Counted from the first letter of the stretch, positions 1-9,061 are shown. The stretch is 64,000 nt of DNA from Mycobacterium sp. DL99 (GCF_004762045.1 NZ_SJOM01000007.1:6491558-6555557); one strand, 5' to 3'. Translations and numbers: made by a program. The notes: generated by a model not told the origin, from the letters alone.

Positions 1-701
1 GGGACACCGTGATCCTCGGCCTCGGCGAGCCCGCCCTGGCCGTCGATCTGCCCGGCCACGGCCGTTCGGCCTGGCGCGAGGATGGCGACTACGGCCCGAA
101 ACTCAATGCGGCGAGCCTGATTCCGGTCCTGGAGGCGCACGCCCCCAACCCGCGGCTGGTGGTCGGCATGTCGCTGGGCGGCCTGACCGCGCTGCGGATC
201 GCGGCGACCGAACCCCGGCTGGTACCCGAACTCGCGCTCGTCGACGTCACACCGTCGGCACCCGAGCGGCACAACGAGATGACCAAGGCCCAGATGGGCA
301 CCGTCGCCCTGGTGCGGGACAACCGCACCTTCCCGACATTCCAGGCGATGCTCGACGTGACCGTCGCAGCCGCCCCACATCGGGACCGGAATTCGTTGCG
401 GCGCGGCGTCTTCCACAACTCCAAACAGCTCGACGACGGCACCTGGACCTGGCGGTACGACACGTTCCGCAAGGGTGACGGGTTTGAGGGCCTGTGGGAC
501 GACGTCCCGGCGATCACCATGCCCACCACCCTGATCCGCGGGGCCAACTCGTTCTTCGTCAACGACGAGGACGCCGACACCTTCGCCAGGACCGCGCCCG
601 GCTTCCAGCGCACCCACGTCGTCGCCGACTCCGGGCATTCGGTGCAGGGCGATCAGCCGGCGGCACTCGTGCAGCTACTGCGCGGCCTGCTCAGCGACTG
701 A
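1..701 (+). CDS. alpha/beta-hydrolase esterase (Rv0045c-like), 5'-truncated by window edge
   Basis: The reading frame is open from the window edge; the first complete codons read D-T-V-I-L-G-L, so the true start lies upstream. Visible motifs are LAVDLPGHGRS after a missing oxyanion-loop strand, the nucleophile elbow G-M-S-L-G (about residue 56 of the visible part), and the C-terminal catalytic His in DSGHSVQ. This is a classic alpha/beta-hydrolase fold with Ser-His catalysis. It closely resembles my memory of M. tuberculosis Rv0045c, an esterase of unknown physiological substrate. The gene converges on and overlaps the minus-strand DUF4132 gene by 11 bp. Fold assignment is firm; substrate is unknown. 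Confidence 0.88.
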   Translation, partial: DTVILGLGEPALAVDLPGHGRSAWREDGDYGPKLNAASLIPVLEAHAPNPRLVVGMSLGGLTALRIAATEPRLVPELALVDVTPSAPERHNEMTKAQMGTVALVRDNRTFPTFQAMLDVTVAAAPHRDRNSLRRGVFHNSKQLDDGTWTWRYDTFRKGDGFEGLWDDVPAITMPTTLIRGANSFFVNDEDADTFARTAPGFQRTHVVADSGHSVQGDQPAALVQLLRGLLSD

Positions 702-3700
702 GCACCGCCGTGACGTCGGTGACGACCTCTGAGGTGAACACCGCACCGAGATCGCCGAACGTACCCTCACTCACTTCCACCTGAATGGTCTGGGAGTCGA
801 TCTCCCGCGGATCGAACGGTATGCCCGGATCCACCCAGATGCCCACCGATCGACTCCGGGGTGCCGGGCGGCTGATGTCGTGCCGCAGCGGGCCGTCGAG
901 CGGCTCACCGACCGTCCAGCCGCGACTGGCCAGGCCCAGCAATGCGAAGGTCTCGGCCCGCGCACCTTCGAAGCGCCGCAGGGTCTTGCCGGCCAGCTCT
1001 TCTCCGGTCGCCCGGATCACCTCACGCGCCACCTGCGGAAACGGTTGCAGGATCTCGTAGTCGGCGAACACCTCGGCCCAGCCGGCCAGACCGCCGTGCA
1101 GAGGATGAACGATCCCGACCGGCAGGCCCGGGTCCAGCACCGCAGTGGTGTCGTCGACGTCGGCATAGCTGCGGTCCTCGGCGATCCGAAAAGTGGTTGC
1201 CAATGACCCTGACTCGTCGAACTGCCCCCACACCAGACGCCGGGCCAGGTGCACCATCACGGGGTGATTCGCGAAGATCAGTTCAAATTCCGTTGCAGTC
1301 CAACGGCGTTCGTGGATCATCGCGGTTTCGAGCCGCGGCAGCTGTTCCTTGGCCACGACTCGGGCCTCGCGTTTGAGACGGGTGAACCGCCGATGCGACT
1401 CCTCGGCAACCTCGGCGTCGTCACGCACGCCGGGCTTCGGGAAACTACGCAACCGCGCGCCGTTCTGGTCGCGCACCACCGGTTGGAGCAATTCGTCGAA
1501 CTCGACCGTGAACCGCCGGGGGCCGTAGTCGAACACCGCCGCCGACGCTTCGTCGAGTCCGAGGTCGGGTATCAGGCGATCCGCCATCTGCTCGTCGGAA
1601 AGACCCCGCGCGACGGCGATCTCGCCGAGCCGCTCAGCCGCCTTGTCCTTCAACGGCTTCGACCGCCCCTTCTTGGACAGCCGGAACAACGTCAGCAGCG
1701 CGTGGTCGGTGCCGATGGTGCTCAGGACGTCCAGCCCGTGCGGTATCCGTCCGCCCCTGCCCTGGCTCGGCCAGGCTTTGACCATCTCGGCGATGCGGTC
1801 GACGCTCTCGTCGTCGGCAAACCACGCCAACGCGTCCAGGGCCCACTTGTGCGCACCCGGCGCGCCGAACGCCCACCACGCCTCGAAGAGCGCCCAGCTG
1901 AACGCATTGAGGCTGGCCACTTCGCACAGGTCCATCAGCTGGGTGACCCCCGCGTACGGGAGCACCGGCCCGGACAGCATCAGCATCACCGCGACGGACT
2001 CCACCGCGTCGGGTGGAAGTTGCGAGTCGTCGGCCAGCCGCACGGGCGTAGCCAGCGTCGACCGAGCCCAATCCGGAAGCCGGGGCACACGTTTCGGCAG
2101 TACCAGCAGTGGGTCGACGGCCAACACCGCCGTCACAAGCGGGACAGCTTCGGCGTCGTGCCGGCGCACCGCCTCGATCACTTCGTCGACCGAGTTGTGT
2201 GCCGCGAGGTAGCGCAGCGCAGTGTGGGCGGCACCACGGGTCTCGGCGGCGTCGGTGGCCGCAGGCAGCAGGTACGGCGCTATGTCCGGTCCGTGCCGGT
2301 GCAGGTAGGCACGGGCCACAGCGATCAGCGAACGGCGTTGTCCAGAAAGCCATTCGGCGATCCGGACCGCGACGAGTTCGCTACGGATGGGGCCGAGGTA
2401 AGCCACATCAGAGCACTTGTCCGCGTAGGCGAGGGCGAGGTAGTCCAGGCGGGGGCCGAGCCGAAGGAGTGCCGCCCCGCACCATTCGCCGTAGTAGTAC
2501 GGCCGCCACTGCGGTGTCCAGCCCGAGGCGATGAGCTTCTCCACCAGGCGGTCTGGACCGTGGACGAGAATGTCGCGCTCACAGATCCATTCGCCCGACT
2601 CCTCGCGATGCCGTTCGATGTCGGCCCAGCTGCGCAGCATCCTCGGCGGCTGCGCAGCGACTCGGCGGGCGACCGTGAGCTCCTCGTCAGTCCAAAACAG
2701 TTCGGGTGATGGCGCTCGTAGCGGCCGGGACGGGACAGGCAGCTTCGGCGACTTGGCGGCCCGCTTCCACGGCGGAGTGGCCAACAGTTCCGGCAAGGCG
2801 CACGCCTGCGACAGCGCAGCCGGTGCAGGCACGGCCGCGCCGAGCAACTCCCGGGCCAGGTCGTCGTCACGCCCCGCGAGGAGGCGGTCCGCCCGGTGCG
2901 GGAAGTTGCGTACCGCGCGGGCCAGCCCCGGCCGGACACCTTCCCGGCCGGAATACGTCAACAGTGTCTCGAACGCGGCGTCGGCGGGCAGACATGCGAG
3001 CGCCTCGGCCACCACCCCGACGCGTTCTTTGGACAGATACTCGCGCAACAGCCGGTCCAGCATCGGGACCAGGGCGTCACCGAACCGATCGACCAGCGTG
3101 GGCAGGATATGGCGGTAGTCCTGGTAGTACGAGGCTCCGCTGGTCGCGAAGAGCAGGCGGTGCACATCGTCGATCGAGTCGACCGAGGTCAACAACTCCA
3201 GGCGCGAGCGGTCCTCGGAGAGGCCGATCGGGGTGCGGCACGCTTCGACGACCCACTGTTGGTTCGTCGGGAACATGAACGCGGCAGCGCATTTGGCCTG
3301 TGCGGTGTCGCGAGCGGTGTCGATCGCCGACATCACTCGGTCGTAGTGGGCGGATTCGATCCGCGTGAGCCGTTCCCGCATCCGCCGGGCCAGTCCGAAT
3401 CGGTCGACACCATGTGGCATTCGGGGGATCGGGTAATCCGTGCTGGACCAGAAATTGAACACCCATCGCGGGGACCGCATCACTGCCAGCGCCGCGAACT
3501 CGAATCCGTAGTCGGCGATCCAGAAATCCACCCAGTCCGCCGGCCGGGCATCGGCGACCAGTTCCAGTCCGGCAATCACCGCGGCGCCCAATGGATCGTT
3601 GCCACCGGGCGCCAGAAACCGTCGGAGCGCCACGGCCAGCTCCTCGACCATTCCGCGGTAGCCGGCGACCGCTTCCAACTCGACTCGGTGGGTGTCGGTG

Positions 3701-3822
3701 ATCGCGGTTCGAATGCCTGCGACGACGTCGTCACGCACGTCGGCGATCGGCACCTCGGGGCCGTCGCGGCGTGGCAGGATCGACCGGCGCCAACTCGGGG
3801 ACATCACCACGGCCGTCAACAT
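691..3822 (-). CDS. large DUF4132 (MolR-like) protein
   Basis: A 1043-residue protein, mostly predicted helical with no signal peptide or membrane segment. The C-terminal ~250 residues carry DUF4132 hallmarks: L-V-W-G-Q-F followed by a FRIAEDRSYAD stretch, then V-H-P-L-H-G and D-Y-E-I-L-Q-P-F-P-Q. E. coli MolR/YehI-type proteins share this domain, whose biochemical function is not established. The start is ambiguous: ATG at 3822 sits right behind a G-rich Shine-Dalgarno-like run, and GTG/ATG codons at 3810-3804 are better spaced. It lies 69 bp downstream of a lipoprotein gene on the same strand and may be co-transcribed. It separates Rv0045c- and Rv0044c-like genes, so it looks accessory. It lacks an attached WGR domain. 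Confidence 0.82.
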   Translation of the reverse strand: MLTAVVMSPSWRRSILPRRDGPEVPIADVRDDVVAGIRTAITDTHRVELEAVAGYRGMVEELAVALRRFLAPGGNDPLGAAVIAGLELVADARPADWVDFWIADYGFEFAALAVMRSPRWVFNFWSSTDYPIPRMPHGVDRFGLARRMRERLTRIESAHYDRVMSAIDTARDTAQAKCAAAFMFPTNQQWVVEACRTPIGLSEDRSRLELLTSVDSIDDVHRLLFATSGASYYQDYRHILPTLVDRFGDALVPMLDRLLREYLSKERVGVVAEALACLPADAAFETLLTYSGREGVRPGLARAVRNFPHRADRLLAGRDDDLARELLGAAVPAPAALSQACALPELLATPPWKRAAKSPKLPVPSRPLRAPSPELFWTDEELTVARRVAAQPPRMLRSWADIERHREESGEWICERDILVHGPDRLVEKLIASGWTPQWRPYYYGEWCGAALLRLGPRLDYLALAYADKCSDVAYLGPIRSELVAVRIAEWLSGQRRSLIAVARAYLHRHGPDIAPYLLPAATDAAETRGAAHTALRYLAAHNSVDEVIEAVRRHDAEAVPLVTAVLAVDPLLVLPKRVPRLPDWARSTLATPVRLADDSQLPPDAVESVAVMLMLSGPVLPYAGVTQLMDLCEVASLNAFSWALFEAWWAFGAPGAHKWALDALAWFADDESVDRIAEMVKAWPSQGRGGRIPHGLDVLSTIGTDHALLTLFRLSKKGRSKPLKDKAAERLGEIAVARGLSDEQMADRLIPDLGLDEASAAVFDYGPRRFTVEFDELLQPVVRDQNGARLRSFPKPGVRDDAEVAEESHRRFTRLKREARVVAKEQLPRLETAMIHERRWTATEFELIFANHPVMVHLARRLVWGQFDESGSLATTFRIAEDRSYADVDDTTAVLDPGLPVGIVHPLHGGLAGWAEVFADYEILQPFPQVAREVIRATGEELAGKTLRRFEGARAETFALLGLASRGWTVGEPLDGPLRHDISRPAPRSRSVGIWVDPGIPFDPREIDSQTIQVEVSEGTFGDLGAVFTSEVVTDVTAVLSR

Positions 3823-3891
3823 TCCCCCTTCGTGTATGCCCGGAACTCCCCCAGGCTATCGGCGCTGCAGGGTCACCGGCCGCACTAATTC

Positions 3892-4824
3892 TCAGGGGAA
3901 CGACCAGCTTTCGCTCGAGGTGATCACGAAACCGTGACCCCCGTCGTCGCTGCACGCGACCCCGCCCCCGTACAGCGCCAGGCACCACCCGGACGGGTCG
4001 CGGCTGTCGACCACCCGCCCCTGGTCGAGAAGGGGTAGCGGGTCCGCGTACTCGGGATCCATCGCGGTATCGCTGCGGCCCCAGGCCAATTCCGAAATGT
4101 TCAAGCTGACGACATTGTCGTTGCGACCCGGCATCGGACCTCGGCAGCTGGCCCGGACACCGGAGAACGACGTGATCTCACAACGCAGGTCACCGTCGAC
4201 CGCGAAGTACTCGGTGATGTTCTTGCCCCCACCGTGCTTGGAGTAGACCTTCGTGGAGTCGAACACGTACTGCCGCGGATCGGGGAAGCCGGCGGGCAGA
4301 CGCGGCACGGGAGTGAGGGCTGCGGAGTCCGCCCGCACCACGAACCCGACCGGCCGTTCGCGGCGAACCCGGCATGCGGTCAACGCATCGGGACCGACCA
4401 CGCAATCGACATAGCCGACGGAAAGCCGTGAGCCAGGCGGCAGCACCGGCGGCTGGGGTTGCGGGACGGGATCTGCCGTCTTCAGGAACCACACTGAGCC
4501 GTCAGGTCTGACCGCGACCGCGTTCGCGCCGCCGGGGGCACCGGGTATCTCCCCGTGGCAACCGAATCGGTCCGAGCCCACAGCACAGACCAAACCGCTC
4601 GGAGTCGAGAAGAAAACTCCTTCGTATGGCCTCGTGTAGTCGTTTACGGGGACCGCGGTGAAATCCTCGAACCGTGGGAACTGCGGCTCTGACACGGAGT
4701 TCTGCGGTCGTGCCGGCGTGGGACTCCCGGTGTCCTGCTGGGAGGGAGCCGGCCTGGCCCAGCACCCGCTGATCGGCATCGCGACCAGCAAAACGGCGAG
4801 CACGACAGTCGCGATCCGCTGCAC
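3892..4824 (-). CDS. secreted lipoprotein of unknown function
   Basis: A 310-residue protein beginning with a hydrophobic signal (IATVVLAVLLVAMPISGC) and a lipobox I-S-G-C with the Cys at residue 21, then a Ser/Thr/Pro/Gln-rich linker. This predicts lipidation and anchoring outside the plasma membrane. The mature part has several Cys residues (for example C-A-V-G, F-G-C-H, D-C-V-V, C-E-I-T, S-C-R-G, W-C-L-A, A-C-S-D), suggesting disulfides in the periplasm. I do not recognise a named family. The GTG start at 4824 is supported by a TAGGCT -10 element six bases upstream, implying a leaderless transcript. It is divergent from the F420-type oxidoreductase and upstream of the DUF4132 gene. Confidence 0.8.
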   Translation of the reverse strand: MQRIATVVLAVLLVAMPISGCWARPAPSQQDTGSPTPARPQNSVSEPQFPRFEDFTAVPVNDYTRPYEGVFFSTPSGLVCAVGSDRFGCHGEIPGAPGGANAVAVRPDGSVWFLKTADPVPQPQPPVLPPGSRLSVGYVDCVVGPDALTACRVRRERPVGFVVRADSAALTPVPRLPAGFPDPRQYVFDSTKVYSKHGGGKNITEYFAVDGDLRCEITSFSGVRASCRGPMPGRNDNVVSLNISELAWGRSDTAMDPEYADPLPLLDQGRVVDSRDPSGWCLALYGGGVACSDDGGHGFVITSSESWSFP

Positions 4825-4830
4825 ACAATC

Positions 4831-4836
4831 AGCCTA
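4831..4836 (-). promoter_or_regulatory. -10 element of leaderless promoter for the lipoprotein gene
   Basis: TAGGCT on the minus strand ends 6 nt before the GTG start at 4824, the spacing expected when transcription starts at the start codon. Confidence 0.55.
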
Positions 4837-4856
4837 TGCTGCGGATCACCCCTGAG

Positions 4857-4862
4857 TACCCT
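4857..4862 (+). promoter_or_regulatory. -10 element of leaderless promoter for the oxidoreductase gene
   Basis: TACCCT ends 7 nt before the GTG start at 4870. No Shine-Dalgarno sequence is visible, which fits a leaderless mRNA. It lies back to back with the lipoprotein promoter in a 45-bp gap. Confidence 0.55.
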
Positions 4863-4869
4863 CGTAAAA

Positions 4870-5676
4870 GTGAGCCACCCCATACGCATCGGTGTGCAAC
4901 TGCAGCCACAGCACTCCCCCACCTACAGCCATATCCGCGATGCGGTGCGCCGCTGCGAGGACATCGGCGTCGACATCGCGTTCAACTGGGACCACTTCTT
5001 CCCGCTCTACGGCGATCCCGATGGCGCACACTACGAGTGCTGGACGATGCTCGGCGCCTGGGCCGAGCAGACCTCGCGTATCGAGATCGGCGCACTGGTC
5101 AGCTGCAACTCGTACCGCAACCCCGAGCTCCTGGCGGACATGGCCCGCACCGTCGATCACATCTCTGACGGCCGCCTCATCTTGGGCATCGGAAGTGGTT
5201 GGAAACAAAAGGATTACGACGAGTACGGCTATGAGTTCGGCACCGCGGGCAGCCGGCTGGACGATCTGGCCGAAGCGCTGCCGCGCATCGAGGCCCGGCT
5301 CGCCAAGCTCAACCCGGCGCCCACCCGGGAGATCCCGATCCTGATCGGCGGCCAGGGCGAACGCAAGACGTTGCGCCTGGTGGCCGAACACGCTCACATC
5401 TGGCACGCATTCGTCGACCGCAACACCTACCCGGGCAAGGCAGCGGTGCTCGCCGAGCACTGCGCCACCACCGGCCGCGATCCGTCCACCGTGCAGCGCT
5501 CGGCCGGGGTACAGGAGTCCGGCGGCATCGACGCCATGCTCGCCGAGGCTGATGCGCTGGCAGATCTGGGCGTCAGCATCGTCACCGTCGGCGTCAACGG
5601 ACCCGACTACGACCTGACCGGCGCCGAGGCCCTGTGCCGGTGGCGCGACGGGCGGCACGCAAAGTTCAGCGGATGA
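4870..5676 (+). CDS. LLM-class F420-dependent oxidoreductase (Rv0044c-like)
   Basis: A 268-residue luciferase-like monooxygenase TIM-barrel protein. Family features: N-terminal strand I-R-I-G-V-Q-L-Q, the F-N-W-D-H-F segment near residue 38, the conserved T-S-R-I-E-I-G-A-L-V-S block, and D-H-I-S-D-G-R-L-I-L-G-I-G-S-G-W, which binds the cofactor phosphate. Mycobacterial members normally use the deazaflavin F420; the substrate cannot be deduced. GTG start chosen because it lies 7 nt after a TACCCT -10 element. It is followed by a GntR regulator, the same pair as Rv0044c-Rv0043c in M. tuberculosis (from memory). Confidence 0.9.
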   Translation: MSHPIRIGVQLQPQHSPTYSHIRDAVRRCEDIGVDIAFNWDHFFPLYGDPDGAHYECWTMLGAWAEQTSRIEIGALVSCNSYRNPELLADMARTVDHISDGRLILGIGSGWKQKDYDEYGYEFGTAGSRLDDLAEALPRIEARLAKLNPAPTREIPILIGGQGERKTLRLVAEHAHIWHAFVDRNTYPGKAAVLAEHCATTGRDPSTVQRSAGVQESGGIDAMLAEADALADLGVSIVTVGVNGPDYDLTGAEALCRWRDGRHAKFSG

Positions 5677-5779
5677 GCTGAAGCCACTCGCATCACCCTT
5701 TGGAGCCGCCCGTGAGAAACTTGCGAAACGCTAACGCACGGGGGGTGTGTGTCCCAACTCAAAGGGGGAGTTACCGAGG

Positions 5780-6445
5780 GTGCCCAAAAACTACGGGGTC
5801 AAGGAGAAGGACCAGGTTGTCACGCACATCATCAATCTGGTGATGACGGGCAAACTGCGCTCCGGTGACCGCATCGATCGCAACGAGATCGTCCGTGACC
5901 TCGGGCTCAGCCGCGTCCCGATCCAGGAAGCCGTGGTTCAGCTCGAGCACGACGGAATCCTCTCGACGCGGTACCACCGCGGCGCATTCGTGTCCCGGTT
6001 CGACGAGGCGACGGTCGCCGAACATCACGAGCTGTACGGCATCCTCAACGGCATCGCCTCGGCGCGCTGCGCCACAAACCCCACCCCCCGCATCATCGCC
6101 CATCTCGATGACACGTTGCGCGTGATGCGTTCAGCAAAGGACACCAAGACCTTCCAGGAGGCCTGCTGGGTGTACCGCGACGCGATCAACGACGAGTACG
6201 CGGGGCCGCGCCTGCATGCCACCATCCGCGCCGGCAAGAGCTTCGCGCCCTCGGAGTTCTGGATCAATTACCCGCAGGCCAAGGCCGAGTTTCTGGCCGG
6301 CTACGAAGAGGAAACCGCCGCCATCCACGCCCGGGATCCCGAGGCTGCCCGCAAGGCCTGCACCGAGCGCGCCGAGAAGATGGCGCAGATCATGGTCGGC
6401 GAGCTGACCCGGCGTGGAGTGTTGGGCGACTTACGGTCCCCTTGA
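5780..6445 (+). CDS. GntR-family (FadR/FCD) transcriptional regulator (Rv0043c-like)
   Basis: A 221-residue regulator. Residues ~5-70 form the GntR winged helix, with the R-S-G-D-R-I-D-R-N-E-I-V-R-D-L-G-L-S-R-V-P-I recognition region and the G-A-F-V wing. The rest is a helical FCD ligand-binding domain, although the usual metal-binding His residues are not obvious. The GTG at 5780 is preferred because a G-rich ribosome-binding stretch lies at 5762-5769; another GTG at 5747 in frame would add 11 residues with no conserved content. It sits between the oxidoreductase and the ABC importer and could regulate either. Confidence 0.88.
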   Translation: MPKNYGVKEKDQVVTHIINLVMTGKLRSGDRIDRNEIVRDLGLSRVPIQEAVVQLEHDGILSTRYHRGAFVSRFDEATVAEHHELYGILNGIASARCATNPTPRIIAHLDDTLRVMRSAKDTKTFQEACWVYRDAINDEYAGPRLHATIRAGKSFAPSEFWINYPQAKAEFLAGYEEETAAIHARDPEAARKACTERAEKMAQIMVGELTRRGVLGDLRSP

Positions 6446-6477
6446 GCGGAATCGCTCATCACCTGGCGTCCGCCCAC

Positions 6478-6483
6478 TAGGTT
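6478..6483 (+). promoter_or_regulatory. -10 element of leaderless promoter for the ABC importer operon
   Basis: TAGGTT ends 7 nt before the ATG at 6491. This also decides that ATG over the TTG at 6482. Confidence 0.55.
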
Positions 6484-6490
6484 GCATCAG

Positions 6491-8263
6491 ATGGACGCCA
6501 GACGATCGGCCGTGCTGCTGACCACGGTCCTGATGCTGTTCGGGCTGGTGTGTGCAGCACCGGCAGGCGCGGACGTCGACCAGTGCGCACCCCCCGGAGT
6601 GGACAGCGCCAGCGCATTGCCCACCAACCTGGCCGCCGCGGCCACCGGGCCCGGCGCCGACAAATACACCACCGCCACCGTCGCCCCCCTGGACACGATC
6701 CGGACCGAGAACCTCGGCCTGAGCACCCCCGGCGTGCTCACCGTCGGCACGTTGTCGGATGCGCCTCCCAGCATCTGCATCAACTCGGCCGGACAGTTCA
6801 CCGGCTTCGACAACGAGTTGCTGCGCGCCGTCGCCGACAAGCTCGGCCTGCGGATCAACTTCGTCGGCACCGACTTCTCGGGCCTTCTGGCCCAGACGGC
6901 GTCCCGGCGCTTCGACGTGGCGTCGTCGTCGATCACCACCACCGATGCCCGGCGCCGTACCGTCGGCTTCACCAACGGCTACGACTTCGGTTACTTCTCG
7001 CTCGTGGTGCCTACCGGCTCACCGATCACCGGTTTCGGGCAGCTCGCCCCCGGACAGCGCATCGGGGTGGTGCAGGGCACCGTGCAGGAGGCCTACGTCA
7101 TCGACACGCTGCACATACAGCCGGTGAAGTTCCCCGACTACAACACCGTCTACGCCAGCCTCAAGACCCGTCAGATCGATGCCTGGGTGGCACCGTCGCA
7201 GCAGGCCTCGGGGACCGTGCAGCCCGGTGACCCGGCGCAGATCATCGAAAACACGTTCAGCCTGGACAATTTCGTGGCGTGGGCGGTCGCCAAGGAGAAC
7301 CTGCCGCTGATCGGTGCACTCAACTCCGGACTGGACGCCGTCATCGCCGACGGCACCTGGGCCAAGCTGTATTCCGACTGGGTGCCGCGGGCCCTGCCGC
7401 CCGGCTGGAAGCCCGGCTCCAAGTCCGCGCCCGTTCCCCAGCTGCCCGACTTCGCCGCGATCGCCGCCGCCAAGGAGAAACCCGCCGCCGGAGCCCCCGT
7501 CGCACCCAAATCCACACTCGCGCAACTGCGGGACTCTTTCCTGGACTGGAACCTCTACAAGCAGGCGATCCCCGACCTGCTGCGCACCGGCCTGCCCAAC
7601 ACACTCATCCTGACCGTGTGCGCCAGCGTCATCGGGCTGGTGCTCGGGATGGTCCTGGCGGTCGCCGGTATCTCGCGGTCGCGGTGGCTACGCTGGCCCG
7701 CCCGGGTGTACACCGACATCTTCCGCGGCCTGCCCGAAGTGGTGATCATCCTGTTGATCGGGCTGGGCATCGGGCCCGTGGTCGGATCGCTCACCGGCAA
7801 CAGCCCCTACCCCCTGGGCATCGCGGCGCTCGGGCTCATGGCAGCGGCCTACGTCGGGGAGATCTTCCGCTCCGGCATCCAGAGCGTCGAGCCCGGGCAG
7901 ATGGAAGCCTCACGCGCCCTGGGCTTCAGCTATGCCTCGTCGATGCGCCTGGTCGTCGTTCCACAGGGCATCCGGCGGGTCCTGCCGGCACTGATGAACC
8001 AGTTCATCTCCCTGCTCAAAGCCTCGTCACTGGTGTACTTCCTCGGTCTGGTGGCCAGCCAGCGGGAGCTGTTCCAGGTGGGGCGAGATCTCAACGCGCA
8101 GACCGGAAATCTGTCACCGCTGGTGGCGGCCGGGCTGTTCTATCTGCTGCTGACCATCCCGCTGACCCATCTGGTGAACTTCGTCGACAACCGGCTGCGC
8201 AGAGGCCGCCCGCCGGCCGAGGAAGATCCCCTGCCCGCGGTGACCAACCAGGAGATGATCTGA
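6491..8263 (+). CDS. fused substrate-binding protein / permease of a polar amino-acid-type ABC importer
   Basis: A 590-residue fusion. Residues 1-30 are a signal peptide ending near P-A-G-A-D. Residues ~78-300 are a family-3 solute-binding domain (G-F-D-N-E-L-L-R-A-V-A, R-F-D-V-A-S-S-S-I-T-T-T, V-V-Q-G-T-V). A Pro/Ala-rich linker leads to a BPD_transp_1 permease at ~357-565 with about five membrane segments and an EAA loop around E-P-G-Q-M-E-A-S-R-A-L-G-F-S, which docks the ATPase. The family imports polar amino acids such as Gln or Glu; specificity here is unknown. It overlaps the ATPase gene by one base, so the two are translationally coupled. It is absent from the corresponding M. tuberculosis interval as I recall it. 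Confidence 0.9.
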   Translation: MDARRSAVLLTTVLMLFGLVCAAPAGADVDQCAPPGVDSASALPTNLAAAATGPGADKYTTATVAPLDTIRTENLGLSTPGVLTVGTLSDAPPSICINSAGQFTGFDNELLRAVADKLGLRINFVGTDFSGLLAQTASRRFDVASSSITTTDARRRTVGFTNGYDFGYFSLVVPTGSPITGFGQLAPGQRIGVVQGTVQEAYVIDTLHIQPVKFPDYNTVYASLKTRQIDAWVAPSQQASGTVQPGDPAQIIENTFSLDNFVAWAVAKENLPLIGALNSGLDAVIADGTWAKLYSDWVPRALPPGWKPGSKSAPVPQLPDFAAIAAAKEKPAAGAPVAPKSTLAQLRDSFLDWNLYKQAIPDLLRTGLPNTLILTVCASVIGLVLGMVLAVAGISRSRWLRWPARVYTDIFRGLPEVVIILLIGLGIGPVVGSLTGNSPYPLGIAALGLMAAAYVGEIFRSGIQSVEPGQMEASRALGFSYASSMRLVVVPQGIRRVLPALMNQFISLLKASSLVYFLGLVASQRELFQVGRDLNAQTGNLSPLVAAGLFYLLLTIPLTHLVNFVDNRLRRGRPPAEEDPLPAVTNQEMI

Positions 8264-9000
8264 TGTCGGCACCACAGCCGGTCGCGCTGGCCGCCAAGGA
8301 CATCCACCTGTCATTCGGGCCGAACGCAGTGCTGCGCGGGGTGGATCTGGATGTGCCTGCCGGCACCACGACGGCCGTCATCGGACCGTCCGGATCCGGG
8401 AAATCGACGCTGCTGCGCACCCTGAACCGCTTGTACGAACCCGACCGTGGCGACATCCTGCTCGACGGCCGCTCGGTGCTCGCCGACAATCCCGACCGCC
8501 TGCGCCAACGCATCGGCATGGTGTTCCAACAGTTCAACCTGTTCCCGCACAAGACCGTTCTCGACAACGTCACCCTGGGCCCGCGCAAGCTCAAGGGGCT
8601 CAGCGCCGAGCATGCCCGGACATTGGGGCTGGACCAACTGGAGCGGGTTGGTCTCCGGCACAAGGCCGATGTGCGTCCGATCACACTGTCGGGCGGCCAG
8701 CAGCAGCGGGTTGCGATCGCGCGGGCGCTCGCCATGGCGCCGCAGGTGATGTTCTTCGACGAGGCCACCTCGGCGCTGGACCCCGAGCTGGTCAAGGGAA
8801 TCCTCGAGTTGATTGCCGAACTGGCCGCCGAGGGGATGACGATAGTGGCGGTCACCCACGAGATGGGTTTCGCCCGCTCCACCGCCGATGCGGTGGTCTT
8901 CATGGATCACGGCAAAGTGGTCGAGTCGGGTACCCCCGAGCAGATCTTCGAAGCGGCCGAGACAGATCGGCTGCGCCGATTCCTGTCGCAGGTGCTGTGA
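8263..9000 (+). CDS. ABC transporter ATP-binding protein (GlnQ-like)
   Basis: A 245-residue cytoplasmic ATPase partner of the fused binding-protein/permease. Motifs in order: Walker A G-P-S-G-S-G-K-S-T (residues ~40-48), Q-loop F-Q-Q-F-N-L-F-P-H, signature L-S-G-G-Q-Q-Q-R, Walker B V-M-F-F-D-E-A-T-S-A-L-D-P, and the switch His in V-T-H-E-M. The F-N-L-F-P-H Q-loop and H-E-M switch are typical of polar amino-acid transporter ATPases. The start ATG overlaps the upstream TGA by one base. With the fused partner this makes a complete two-gene importer. Confidence 0.94.
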   Translation: MSAPQPVALAAKDIHLSFGPNAVLRGVDLDVPAGTTTAVIGPSGSGKSTLLRTLNRLYEPDRGDILLDGRSVLADNPDRLRQRIGMVFQQFNLFPHKTVLDNVTLGPRKLKGLSAEHARTLGLDQLERVGLRHKADVRPITLSGGQQQRVAIARALAMAPQVMFFDEATSALDPELVKGILELIAELAAEGMTIVAVTHEMGFARSTADAVVFMDHGKVVESGTPEQIFEAAETDRLRRFLSQVL

Positions 9001-9061
9001 GAGCTACGGCAACCCCTGCGCCAAACCCAACAAGCTGCCGACCTGGCAGCTTCAGACAGGT

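Noticed and set aside
1249..2709. 486-codon open frame on the plus strand opposite the DUF4132 gene
   Set aside because: Composition is His/Arg/Gln-rich nonsense typical of antisense frames in G+C-rich DNA; the minus-strand DUF4132 motifs are convincing.
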